Origin: DATCMA01 sp036563645
GTDB lineage: Bacteria > Actinomycetota > Actinomycetes > Mycobacteriales > Micromonosporaceae
Length of the DNA: 64,000 bases
Direction of reading: 5' to 3'
Assembly (NCBI GenBank): GCA_036563645.1
Contig: DATCMA010000058.1
Coordinates: 1 to 64,000, forward strand
The notes beneath the pieces were generated by a model. The model did not search any database. It saw only the letters and a program-made list of their open reading frames with translations, and was not told where the DNA came from. Positions within the stretch are counted from its first letter, which is position 1, and each line of letters begins with the position of its first letter. The translations under genes and the position numbers were made by a program. Shown piece by piece: positions 45,526 through 53,515 of the stretch.

Positions 45526-45957
45526 TCACCGGGCTCGGTCGGCCAAATACCGCAGCGCGAGCCGGTAGCCCTCGAACCCCAAACCGCAGATCACCCCGGT
45601 AGCGACTGGGGAAACCACCGAGTGGTGCCGGAACGGCTCGCGGGCGTGGATGTTGGAGATGTGCACTTCAATCAGGGGGGCGCGCAGCATCGCGCAGGCG
45701 TCCCGCACCGCGTATGAGTAGTGCGTCCAGGCACCCGGGTTGAGGACGACCGGGGCGCCCTCGTCGGCCGCGGCGTGTAGCCACGCCAACATCTCGTGTT
45801 CCGCGTCTGTCTGCCGGACGTCGACCTCCACGCCGAGCTCCGCCCCCTCCCGCTGGCAGAGGGCGACCAAGTCGGCGTAGGTCGCCGTCCCGTAGACGTC
45901 CGCCTCCCGGCGGCCGAGCCGGCCGAGGTTGGGGCCGTTCAGCACGTAGACCTTCAC
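45526..45957 (-). CDS. aroQ: 3-dehydroquinate dehydratase, type II
   Basis: The 143-residue dodecameric enzyme dehydrates 3-dehydroquinate. VLNGPNLGRLGRREADVYG contains the catalytic Arg and Tyr loop. NPGAWTHYSYAVRDA and EVHISNIHAREPFRHHSVVSP carry the Asn-His and substrate residues. It overlaps the aroB stop by four bases. Confidence 0.96.
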   Translation of the reverse strand: MKVYVLNGPNLGRLGRREADVYGTATYADLVALCQREGAELGVEVDVRQTDAEHEMLAWLHAAADEGAPVVLNPGAWTHYSYAVRDACAMLRAPLIEVHISNIHAREPFRHHSVVSPVATGVICGLGFEGYRLALRYLADRAR

Positions 45958-47033
45958 GGTTGGGCCACCTCCTCGTAGGCGGCGCGGAGCAGCGACTCCT
46001 CCGGATTCTCCACAATGGAGGGCTTGCCGAGCCCATCGAGGACCACGAAACGCAGTCGGCTTCCCCGGGACTTCTTGTCGATGCGCATCGTGGACAGCAG
46101 CTCCGGCCAGGCGTCGGCGCGGTAGGCGGTGGGTAGGCCGAGCGCGCTGAGGATGCGCCGATGCCGGGCCACACTCGCGGCGTCGAGTCGGCCCAGCCGG
46201 TGGGCGAGCGCCGCCGCGAAGACCATCCCCACCGAGATCGCGTTCCCGTGCCGCCAGCGGTAGCCCTCGACCTTCTCGATGGCGTGCCCCAACGTGTGGC
46301 CGTAGTTGAGGATCTCGCGCAGCCCCGACTCCCGCAGATCGGCGCTGACGACGCGCGCCTTGACCCGGATCGCCCGCTCGATGAGGTGACGGAGCACGGG
46401 CTTGTCAGGCTGGGATGCGGCGGCCGGATCCGCTTCGATCATGTCCAGGATCTCGGGGTCGGCGATGAAGCCGCACTTGACCACCTCGGCCAGGCCGGGG
46501 ATCAACTCGGCCGCGGGCAAGGTGTCGAGCATGGACAGGTCACAGAGCACCCCGACCGGCGGGTGGAAGGCGCCGACGAGGTTCTTGCCGGTCGCGGTGT
46601 TGATACCGGTCTTCCCGCCGACGGCCGCGTCGACCATGCCGAGCAGCGACGTGGCCACCGGCACCCACCGCACCCCCCGCAGCCAGCAGGCGGCGACGAA
46701 GCCCGCGAGGTCAGTCAACGCCCCGCCGCCGACACCGACGACCGCGTCACTTCGGGTGAATCCAGCGGCCCCCAGCCGCTCCCAACACTCCGCGGCGACC
46801 GCGACGGTCTTGCCAGCTTCGGCATCCGGCACGTCGATCGGCACCACCTGCCGCCCCGCGGCGCGCAGCCGTTCGACGATCACGTATGCCTGGTCCCGCA
46901 GCGGTGGCGTGTGGAGGACGGCGACCCGCTCGGCGCCGTCCAGCAATGGGGGCAAGGCGTCGTGCAGGCACCGCCCCACGAGGACGTCGTAGGGGTGGTC
47001 ACCGCCGACGGAAATACGTGTGAGCTCGTCCAT
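45954..47033 (-). CDS. aroB: 3-dehydroquinate synthase
   Basis: The 359-residue NAD- and zinc-dependent enzyme cyclises DAHP. VGVGGGALTDLAGFVAACWLRG binds NAD. TSLLGMVDAAVGGKTGIN and HTLGHAIEKVEGYRWRHG, with metal His residues, are diagnostic. The ATG start lies 10 bp after the WYL regulator gene, so the two are probably cotranscribed. Confidence 0.95.
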   Translation of the reverse strand: MDELTRISVGGDHPYDVLVGRCLHDALPPLLDGAERVAVLHTPPLRDQAYVIVERLRAAGRQVVPIDVPDAEAGKTVAVAAECWERLGAAGFTRSDAVVGVGGGALTDLAGFVAACWLRGVRWVPVATSLLGMVDAAVGGKTGINTATGKNLVGAFHPPVGVLCDLSMLDTLPAAELIPGLAEVVKCGFIADPEILDMIEADPAAASQPDKPVLRHLIERAIRVKARVVSADLRESGLREILNYGHTLGHAIEKVEGYRWRHGNAISVGMVFAAALAHRLGRLDAASVARHRRILSALGLPTAYRADAWPELLSTMRIDKKSRGSRLRFVVLDGLGKPSIVENPEESLLRAAYEEVAQP

Positions 47034-47043
47034 CGTGGGGAGC

Positions 47044-48027
47044 CTAACTGCTCCCGCCCACCGGCTCGGGTTCCCGGGCGGCCAGTTCGGCGAGCCGAGC
47101 CGCGTGCGCGCCCACCGCGGCCCGCAACTCCGCGGGTCGCACGATGGTGAACGGCCACCCGAGTCCCGCGAGCAGCCGCGCCATCTCGTCGAGATCGCGC
47201 ACGAGACTGCGCAGCAGCACCCCGTCCGCGGTCTCGGTGATCTCCGCGAGCGCGGCCGGCACCCGCCGCCGCGCGGTGTCGAGGTCGGTCTCCAGCAGCA
47301 CCTCGACCTCCCACGTGTGCGGCCCGACCGTCAGCTCGCGCGTGACGTACCGCACCGGGTCGAAGCGGCCCGGGACGGTGAAGGTCGCCTCGCCGACGTC
47401 GACAGCGCTGATGCGGTCGAGGGTGAAGCGGCGAATGTCATGCCGGCGGTGGTCGAAGCCGACGAGATGCCAGCGGCCGGCGTGGAAGACCACCCCGTAC
47501 GGATCCACCTCCCGTAGGGTCACCGCGCCCCGCGAGGAGCGGTAGGTGAGGCTGACCCGCCGCCGGGCGCGCACGGCCGCGGCGAGCGTCCGCAGCGTGG
47601 TGCTGGCGGGGCGGGCCCGGCCTTCCCGGCGCGGCTCGGGGAATCCGAGCTGCTGGCACAGCGCCGCGAACCGAACCGCGAGGGCGGCGGGGAGCATGCG
47701 GTGCAGCTTGGCGAGGAGCGCCGAGGCAGCGGGCACCTCGGCGGTCAACCCGAGCTGCTCGGCCGCGGCCAAGCCCACCAGCACCGCCAGACCTTCCTCG
47801 TCGGTGAGCATCACCGGAGGCAGTCGCCGCCCACCGCCGAGGCGGTATCCGCCGCGCCGCCCCCGGGTCGCGACGATCGGGATGCCGAGCTCCGTCAGGG
47901 TGGCGGCGTAACGCCGGATCGTTCGCTCGTCGACACCCAGCCGATGCCCGAGGTCGGCCCCGGTGAGCCGGGGGTACGTCTGGAGCAGTTCAAGCAGGGC
48001 GAGCACACGGGACGCTGGGCGCGACAC
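47044..48027 (-). CDS. WYL-domain transcriptional regulator (DeoR/YafY type)
   Basis: The 327-residue protein has an N-terminal HTH_11 domain (about 5-60, with RLTGADLGHRLGVDERTIRRY). A WYL domain (about 145-215, TYRSSRGAVTLREVDPYGVVFHAGRWHLVGFD) and a WCX-type C-terminal segment (about 225-315) follow. The WYL core tripeptide appears here as WHL. WYL domains sense nucleic acids or small ligands. The GTG follows GAGGAGAGAGGG. It sits between aroK and aroB inside the shikimate operon, where most relatives have no regulator. A 9-bp inverted repeat lies just upstream. Confidence 0.85.
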   Translation of the reverse strand: MSRPASRVLALLELLQTYPRLTGADLGHRLGVDERTIRRYAATLTELGIPIVATRGRRGGYRLGGGRRLPPVMLTDEEGLAVLVGLAAAEQLGLTAEVPAASALLAKLHRMLPAALAVRFAALCQQLGFPEPRREGRARPASTTLRTLAAAVRARRRVSLTYRSSRGAVTLREVDPYGVVFHAGRWHLVGFDHRRHDIRRFTLDRISAVDVGEATFTVPGRFDPVRYVTRELTVGPHTWEVEVLLETDLDTARRRVPAALAEITETADGVLLRSLVRDLDEMARLLAGLGWPFTIVRPAELRAAVGAHAARLAELAAREPEPVGGSS

Positions 48028-48046
48028 AGGCCCTCTCTCCTCGCGA

Positions 48047-48070
48047 CAACCGGACCGATTTGTCCGGTTG
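48047..48070 (-). promoter_or_regulatory. Palindrome between aroK and the WYL regulator gene
   Basis: CAACCGGAC and GTCCGGTTG form a perfect 9-bp inverted repeat with a 6-nt A/T-rich centre (AAATCG). It lies 20 bp before the WYL gene start and 6 bp past the aroK stop. It could be the operator of the WYL regulator or a terminator of aroC-aroK. The A/T-rich centre and position before a regulator gene favour an operator. Confidence 0.5.
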
Positions 48071-48075
48071 GGATC

Positions 48076-48588
48076 CTATGGCCGGCGGCCCAGCAACGCG
48101 ATGATCTCCTCGACGATCTCCTCCGGCGTCCGGCCGTCGGTGACCACCGTGTGCGTCGCGACCTGCTCGTACAGGGGACGGCGCTGCTCCATCAGGTGCC
48201 GCCACGTCGCCCGGGGATTGACCGCCAACAGCGGTCGGCCCGCGCCGAGCCCGACCCGCGCCATCGCGTCTGACAACTCGACGGACAGGTAAATCACGGT
48301 GTGATCGGCCAAAGCCGCCCGGGTCTCCTCGGCGAGGACCGCCCCGCCCCCTAAGGCGAGCACCCCGTCGCAGGAGGTGAGCGCGGCGGCGACCGCCTTC
48401 CGTTCGAGGGCGCGGAAGTGCTCCTCCCCCTCGTCCACGAAGATCTCCGGGATCGGTTTGCCGGCGATCGCCGCGATGTCGGCGTCGGTGTCGCGGAACG
48501 GCACGCCGAGCGCGGCGGCGAGGGCCTCGCCGACGGTGGTCTTGCCCGCCCCGGGCGGGCCCACGAGGACGCAGATCGGACGAGTCAT
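48076..48588 (-). CDS. aroK: Shikimate kinase
   Basis: The 170-residue P-loop kinase phosphorylates shikimate. GPPGAGKTTVG (about 9-19) is the Walker A loop. FRDTDADIAAIAGKPIPEIF has the substrate Asp, FRALERKAV the substrate Arg, and ALGGGAVL the Walker B-like glycine motif. It overlaps the aroC stop by four bases, forming aroC-aroK. Confidence 0.95.
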   Translation of the reverse strand: MTRPICVLVGPPGAGKTTVGEALAAALGVPFRDTDADIAAIAGKPIPEIFVDEGEEHFRALERKAVAAALTSCDGVLALGGGAVLAEETRAALADHTVIYLSVELSDAMARVGLGAGRPLLAVNPRATWRHLMEQRRPLYEQVATHTVVTDGRTPEEIVEEIIALLGRRP

Positions 48589-49763
48589 CGGATCACCAGG
48601 TGCGCGAGGTAGCTGTCGAGGTTCCGCCGAATCTCGGCCACCGAGTCGCCGCCGAACTTCTCCGTCGCCGCCTCGGCGAGCACCAGCGCCACCATCGCCT
48701 CCGCGACCACCCCTGCCGCCGGCACCGCGCAGACGTCCGAGCGCTGGTTGATCGCGGTGGCCGGCTCGCCGGTCACGACATCCACAGTAGAGAGAGCGCG
48801 GTTCAGCGACGAGATCGGCTTCATCGCCGCGCGGACCCGCACCGGCTCACCAGTCGTGATCCCTCCCTCCAGGCCACCGGCCCGGTTGGTGACCCGCTTG
48901 ACGCCAGAGGGTGTGGGCACGATCTCGTCGTGCGCGGCCGAGCCCCGCGACCGCGCCTGAGTGAACGCGTCACCGATCTCCACGCCCTTGATCGCCTGGA
49001 TGGACATGAGCGCCGCCGCGAGGCGGGCGTCGAGCTTCCGATCCCACTGCACGTGGCTGCCCAACCCGGGCGGGACGCCGTACGCGATCACTTCGACAAT
49101 CCCGCCGAGCGTGTCCGCGGCCTTCTTCGCCGCGTCGACCTCGGCCACCATCCGCGCGCTCGCCTCCGGGTCAAGGCAGCGCAGCGGGTCGGCGTCGATC
49201 CGCTCGAGGTCCTCGGGTTGGGGCACGAGGCCGGGCTGGATCGCGACCGAGCCCAGTTCGACCACGTGCGACACGATCGCGATGCCGAACGCCTGCCGCA
49301 GGAAGGCCTTCGCCACCGCCCCGACCGCCACGCGGGCGGCGGTCTCCCGTGCGCTGGCCCGCTCAAGGATGGGTCGACAGTCGCGGTAGCCGTACTTCTG
49401 CATACCCGCGAGATCGGCGTGCCCCGGCCGGGGACGGGTCAGCGGCGCGTTGCGCGCTTGGCCGGCGAGCACCTCGGGATCGACAGGGTCGGCCGCCATC
49501 ACCGTCTGCCACTTCGGCCACTCGGTGTTGCCGACCCGGATCGCCACCGGGCTACCGAGCGTACGGCCATGCCGTATCCCGCCGATGACCTCGACCTCGT
49601 CTTGTTCGAACGTCATCCGCGCACCGCGGCCGTAGCCCAGGCGACGGCGGGCGAGTTCGCGGCGAATCTCCTCCGTGGTGATCTCAACGCCCGCCGGCAC
49701 GCCATCGACGACAGCCACGAGCGCGGGCCCGTGCGATTCCCCTGCAGTAAGCCAGCGCAACAC
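48585..49763 (-). CDS. aroC: Chorismate synthase
   Basis: The 392-residue FMN-dependent enzyme makes chorismate. MLRWLTAGESHGPALVAVVDG starts the family. RRRLGYGRGARMTFEQDEVE and RPGHADLAGMQKYGYRD include the first conserved His, and GSAAHDEIVP the others. The GTG start has no Shine-Dalgarno. A CAGACT -10-like box ends seven bases upstream, so translation may be leaderless. Its product EPSP substrate comes from aroA elsewhere. Confidence 0.96.
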   Translation of the reverse strand: MLRWLTAGESHGPALVAVVDGVPAGVEITTEEIRRELARRRLGYGRGARMTFEQDEVEVIGGIRHGRTLGSPVAIRVGNTEWPKWQTVMAADPVDPEVLAGQARNAPLTRPRPGHADLAGMQKYGYRDCRPILERASARETAARVAVGAVAKAFLRQAFGIAIVSHVVELGSVAIQPGLVPQPEDLERIDADPLRCLDPEASARMVAEVDAAKKAADTLGGIVEVIAYGVPPGLGSHVQWDRKLDARLAAALMSIQAIKGVEIGDAFTQARSRGSAAHDEIVPTPSGVKRVTNRAGGLEGGITTGEPVRVRAAMKPISSLNRALSTVDVVTGEPATAINQRSDVCAVPAAGVVAEAMVALVLAEAATEKFGGDSVAEIRRNLDSYLAHLVIR

Positions 49764-50085
49764 GAAGGCCAGTCTGTCACGTCGACCACAGCGCTGTGGG
49801 GACCGGGCAGCCGATCGCCGGGTACGACACGCCCACCGCGCCGGCTATCCGCAAGGCCAACCCGCGGCGTTGATCACGCCGGAGCGCTCGCGGTGACGAC
49901 AAACACACGGGCAGCCACTCATGATCGTCGGCTATCGTCGCCATGGTTCGTCATCCGGACGCGTTCTCGCGCGGCCGCTCAGTGCCGCGTCTTCTCAGCT
50001 CAGCGTCGCCCGTCGGCGGTTCGGCGCTGATGTCGACCGTTCACTGGATTTCGGAACCGCGAGGCTCAGGCGGGGGAGGGCATTC
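49764..50085. other. 322-bp gap between divergent aroC and MFS genes
   Basis: The gap contains the aroC -10 candidate and palindrome at its left edge. On the plus strand a TATCGT box at 49934-49939 could be the -10 of the exporter, but no convincing -35 is seen. A frame upstream of the exporter is open back to 49921 but does not look like protein. No RNA gene was recognised. Confidence 0.4.
49771..49799 (-). promoter_or_regulatory. aroC promoter candidate with 14-bp palindrome at the -35 position
   Basis: CAGACT (49771-49776) ends seven bases before the aroC GTG. CCACAGCGCTGTGG (49786-49799), a perfect 14-bp palindrome, covers the place expected for the -35. It shares the core CAGCGCTG with the palindrome at metK. 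Regulation by an unknown dimeric factor is possible. Confidence 0.4.
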
Positions 50086-51321
50086 ATGGCGATGGCGGAA
50101 GCCGACCAGGTGCGGACCCACACGGACCGCGGCCCCGAGCGGGGATCGCTCCTCCTCCTCCTCGTACTGCTCGGCTCGCTGACCGCCATCGGCCCCCTCG
50201 CCATGGACATGTACCTCCCGGCCTTTCCGGAGATGGCCACCAGCCTCTCCGCGTCCCCGGCCCAGGTGCAGCTCACCCTCACCACCTGCCTCGCCGGGAT
50301 GGCGGTGGGCCAGTTCCTCATCGGCCCACTGAGCGACCGGTGGGGGCGGCGCACGCCGGTCATCATCGGCACCGTCGGGTTCGCCCTGTTCTCCCTCCTG
50401 TGCGCCGTCGCGCCGAACGCGGCCACGCTCACCGCGCTGCGCCTTGGCCAAGGTTTCACCGGCGGGATGGGCGTGGTCGTCTCACGGGCGGTCGTCCGAG
50501 ACCTGTTCTCGGGCGCGGCGGCCGCCCGGTACTACTCGCGCCTCACCCTGATCTTTGGGCTCGCGCCGATCGCCGCGCCCAGCCTCGGCAGCCTGGTGCT
50601 GCGCTTCAGCTCGTGGCGTGGCATCTTCGTCGTCCTGGCGACGCTCGGCGCGCTCCTCACGCTCCTCGTCGTCCTCCGGCTCCCGGAGACGCTCCCTCCA
50701 CAGCGGCGCAGCGCCGCCGGGCTCCGCCCGATGGCGCGAGCGATCCGGGTGCTCGCGGCCGACCGGCTCTACGTCGGCTACACCCTCGCCCAGGGCTTGG
50801 TGTTCGCCGCCCTCTTCGCCTACATCTCCGGGTCGTCCTTCGTGTTCCAGGACGTATTCGGGCTCTCCGAGGCGACCTACAGCGTGGTCTTCGGGATCAA
50901 CTCCCTCGGCTTCGTCGCCTTCAGCCAGCTCAATGGCGCGTTGGTGACGCGACGACACCCCCGCCGGCTGCTCGTCACCACCCTCGTCGTCGGTGTCCTC
51001 GCCACGCTGGCGCTGCTCGGCGGCGCGCTGGTGGGCAGCCTGCTTCTCGTCGCCCCCGCGCTCCTCGTCTTCACCAGCAGCCTGGGGATGGTGCAGCCGA
51101 ACACCATGGCGCTCGCCCTCGACCCACACCCCGAACGAGCGGGAAGCGCGTCCGCGCTGTTGGGGACGACGCAGTCACTGGCGGGGGCGTTCGCCGCTCC
51201 CCTCGTCGGTTTGGCCGGCAGCGGGACCGCGCTCCCCATGGCGACCGTCATGCTGATCGCGATGGGAACGGCGTTGCTCGCCGTGCTGACCCTCGCACGG
51301 CCCAGCGCGCGACGAGCCTGA
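50086..51321 (+). CDS. Bcr/CflA-family drug resistance MFS exporter
   Basis: The 411-residue protein has 12 predicted membrane helices. The N terminus has GSLTAIGPLAMDMYLPAFPEM, diagnostic of the Bcr/CflA (DHA1) group, with the MDMYLP motif. Loop 2-3 carries the MFS signature GPLSDRWGRRTPVI, and helix 5 has the drug:H+ antiporter motif C region GLAPIAAPSLGS. The substrate is unknown; relatives export bicyclomycin, chloramphenicol or cysteine. The ATG at 50086 follows GGGAGGG by five bases. It is one of only two plus-strand genes and lies in an accessory insert in the aro region. Confidence 0.88.
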   Translation: MAMAEADQVRTHTDRGPERGSLLLLLVLLGSLTAIGPLAMDMYLPAFPEMATSLSASPAQVQLTLTTCLAGMAVGQFLIGPLSDRWGRRTPVIIGTVGFALFSLLCAVAPNAATLTALRLGQGFTGGMGVVVSRAVVRDLFSGAAAARYYSRLTLIFGLAPIAAPSLGSLVLRFSSWRGIFVVLATLGALLTLLVVLRLPETLPPQRRSAAGLRPMARAIRVLAADRLYVGYTLAQGLVFAALFAYISGSSFVFQDVFGLSEATYSVVFGINSLGFVAFSQLNGALVTRRHPRRLLVTTLVVGVLATLALLGGALVGSLLLVAPALLVFTSSLGMVQPNTMALALDPHPERAGSASALLGTTQSLAGAFAAPLVGLAGSGTALPMATVMLIAMGTALLAVLTLARPSARRA

Positions 51322-51324
51322 CGG

Positions 51325-51348
51325 CGCGCGGAGCACGCCGGCCGCGCG
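51325..51348. terminator. Terminator between convergent MFS and DUF397 genes
   Basis: CGCGCGG and CCGCGCG form a perfect 7-bp stem with a 10-nt loop filling the 28-bp gap between the two convergent stop codons. Confidence 0.5.
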
Positions 51349-51349
51349 G

Positions 51350-51541
51350 TCAGACGTCGCGCCCGAGCCGGGCGAGGAACGCCCGCCACGCCTCTGGGGA
51401 GAACGTCAGCACCGGGCCCGTCGGGTCTTTCGAGTCACGCACCCCCACCACCCCGGGCACGTTGTCGGCCACTTCCACGCACATGGCCTCGTTGCTTCCG
51501 CTGTAGCTGCTCTTCCGCCACCGGGCACCCGTCAGATCCAT
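51350..51541 (-). CDS. DUF397-domain protein
   Basis: The 63-residue protein contains the full DUF397 signature: GARWRKSSYSGSNEAMCVEVAD near the start, VGVRDSKDPTGPVL and FSPEAWRAFLARL at the end. These small proteins are very common in Streptomyces and relatives. They are usually encoded beside an XRE/DUF5753 regulator, as here, and include BldB-like and antagonist proteins. I chose the ATG at 51541, which overlaps the end of the regulator gene by 10 bases. It probably binds or modulates that regulator. Confidence 0.88.
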   Translation of the reverse strand: MDLTGARWRKSSYSGSNEAMCVEVADNVPGVVGVRDSKDPTGPVLTFSPEAWRAFLARLGRDV

Positions 51542-52332
51542 GACTTCGCCACCTCGATCATCAAATCGGTCGACTGTTGCAAGGTCAGCGCTTCGGCGAG
51601 CGTGGCCTCCCAGTGCTGCCACACGCTCGCGACGTCACTCGGACGGACGAGGAGCGTTCCGCCGAGCCAATTGCCGAGGTAGGCCACCTCCTCGCCGTCC
51701 GACATCGTAGCGAGGACAAACGGGCCATCGAGGCCTATATAGGCACCTACCGATGAAGGAACGACGTGGATACGAATTCGCCGCTCCTCGGTGTTGAGAC
51801 GGGCGAGGTGGTACAACTGCTCGCGCATGACCGCCGGCCCGCCGATCGGACGATGGAGCAGCGTCTCATCGAGCGCGACGAACAACTGGGGCGGGTTCTC
51901 GCCGGTCAGCCGCGCCTGCCGGTCGAGCCGCCGGGCCACCCGGGCCTCGATCTCTGCGTCAGTGAGCTGGCAGTCCGATCGGAAGACCGCCCGCGCGTAC
52001 GCCTCCGTCTGGAGCAAGCCCGGCACCCACGCCAGCTCGTACCAGCGCAGGACCGCCGCCTGCTGCTCGATGTCGATCCACTCCCGTAGCCACGGCGGCG
52101 CGACGTCGTACTGGTGCACCTTGCGCAGCAAGCGGGTGAATATCCCGCCGGTTTGCAAGGCCCGATCCACCGCCGCCACGTACTCGGGCTTCGGGGCGCG
52201 CTGCCCGGTCTCCACCGCGCTGACATGCGACCCCGAGTAGTTGATGAGTTTGCCGAACTCCTCCTGGTTGAGCCCTCGCGAGAGGCGCGCGTGCCGGAGC
52301 TCCTCGATCAGGAAATCCGCCGATAGCCCCAC
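51532..52332 (-). CDS. XRE-family regulator with DUF5753 domain
   Basis: The 266-residue protein has an N-terminal XRE helix-turn-helix (about 6-60: LIEELRHARLSRGLNQEEFGKLINYSGSHVSAVETGQR, given only as positions of the two helices). A DUF5753 domain (about 80-260) with ELAWVPGLLQTEAYARAV, VARRLDRQARL and VVPSSVGAYIGLDGPFVLA follows. This architecture with an adjacent DUF397 gene is a large actinobacterial paralogous family. Some members control development or antibiotic genes; specificity here is unknown. I chose the GTG at 52332 with GGAGGAG upstream. A good promoter lies about 100 bp upstream. Confidence 0.88.
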   Translation of the reverse strand: MGLSADFLIEELRHARLSRGLNQEEFGKLINYSGSHVSAVETGQRAPKPEYVAAVDRALQTGGIFTRLLRKVHQYDVAPPWLREWIDIEQQAAVLRWYELAWVPGLLQTEAYARAVFRSDCQLTDAEIEARVARRLDRQARLTGENPPQLFVALDETLLHRPIGGPAVMREQLYHLARLNTEERRIRIHVVPSSVGAYIGLDGPFVLATMSDGEEVAYLGNWLGGTLLVRPSDVASVWQHWEATLAEALTLQQSTDLMIEVAKSWI

Positions 52333-52684
52333 CGCTGCCCAACTCCTCCACAGCCTTTCCCGACGTCCACACACCCGCTCCACTCGCGCCACCTGGCGCT
52401 GCCCATACGCTCCCGCATGGACGGGAATGGCTTCCGACCGTAGCGGGTCCACCACAGACTGTGAAGTAGGCAACAGCGATGTCGGCCGTACTTGGCACAC
52501 ACGTGTCCTGGCACCGAGGTGAGAGATGCCCCGACCGGATCCCATCCCGTTCGCCCCGGCCCACCGGCCCATCTGGCGTCGATGGCGCCGCCGCTGCTCT
52601 TGCGGATTGCCCTGGCCCTGCATCGACCGCGCGGCGACGCGCTATGCCACCGGCGCCCTCACCCCCGACCGCGACACCGGCGGC
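52333..52684. other. 352-bp gap between aroE and the XRE/DUF5753 gene
   Basis: The gap holds the XRE promoter (52437-52465) and its leader of about 98 nt. The rest, towards aroE, contains no recognisable gene, and I saw no strong terminator for aroE. A small ACACGTGT palindrome is at 52498-52505. Confidence 0.4.
52437..52465 (-). promoter_or_regulatory. Probable promoter of the XRE-DUF397 pair
   Basis: TTCACA (52460-52465) and TACGGT (52437-52442) are 17 bp apart on the minus strand. The transcript would start near 52430 and cover both genes. Confidence 0.55.
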
Positions 52685-53515
52685 TCACGCTGATGGTCGG
52701 CCCGCCGCGGCCCACAGCGCGGTCCGCATCGCCTCCACGGGCGCGGATACTCCGGTGAACTGCTCGAATTGGTGCACCGCTTGGGCGAGCAGCAAGTCCA
52801 ATCCAGAGATGACGCGCTGCCCGGAGCGCTGCGCCGCGTCGGCCAGGGGGGTCGGCCACGGGTCGTAAAGCGCGTCGAAGTAGACAGCGCCGGGGCGCCA
52901 TCGCGCCACCGGGGCCAAGGGGTCAGCGGCGCCCTTCGGCACCGTCGAGATCACCACGTCTGCGTCGAGGAATGACGCGGCGTCCGCCCACGGCGCGCCG
53001 GTCATCGTCACCCCCACCGCCGCGGCGACCGGCCGCAGCTCCTCGATCGCCTCGGGGCGACGCGCCACGACCGTCACCCGCGCTGCCCGCAGCTCGGCCG
53101 CGGCGGCGATCGCGGCCCGGGCCGTGCCCCCCGCCCCCAGCACCGTCACCTCGGCACCGTCCGCGACCTGCGCCTCGCGGAGCACCGCGACCATGCCCGG
53201 CGCATCGGTGTTGTCGGCGTGCCAGGACCCGTCAGGTCGCCGAACCAACGTGTTGGCCGCCCCGATCGCGGTCGCGATCGGCGAGGCGGTCGCGGCCGCC
53301 GCCAGCGCCGCCTCCTTCCCGGGCATGGTCACCGACAAGCCGACCCACTCGGGGCCGAGGCTCGCCACCAGACCGGGCAGCTCCTGCGCACCGCACTCGA
53401 TCGCGGTGTACGACCAGCCGGTGAGCCCCGCCGCCTGGTAACCAGCGTTGTGGATCACCGGCGAGAGCGAGTGAGCGATGGGGCGCCCCAGCACCCCAGC
53501 ACGTCGGGTCAACAC
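52685..53515 (-). CDS. aroE: Shikimate dehydrogenase
   Basis: The 276-residue NADPH enzyme reduces dehydroshikimate. AGVLGRPIAHSLSPVIHNAGY carries the SxS shikimate site. LSVTMPGKEAAL has the catalytic Lys, AANTLVRR and DNTDAPGM the substrate Asn/Asp, and VTVLGAGGTARAAIAAA the Rossmann loop. I chose the GTG at 53515, which overlaps the end of mltG by seven bases. It is separated from aroC-aroK by the accessory MFS/XRE segment. Confidence 0.94.
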   Translation of the reverse strand: MLTRRAGVLGRPIAHSLSPVIHNAGYQAAGLTGWSYTAIECGAQELPGLVASLGPEWVGLSVTMPGKEAALAAAATASPIATAIGAANTLVRRPDGSWHADNTDAPGMVAVLREAQVADGAEVTVLGAGGTARAAIAAAAELRAARVTVVARRPEAIEELRPVAAAVGVTMTGAPWADAASFLDADVVISTVPKGAADPLAPVARWRPGAVYFDALYDPWPTPLADAAQRSGQRVISGLDLLLAQAVHQFEQFTGVSAPVEAMRTALWAAAGRPSA

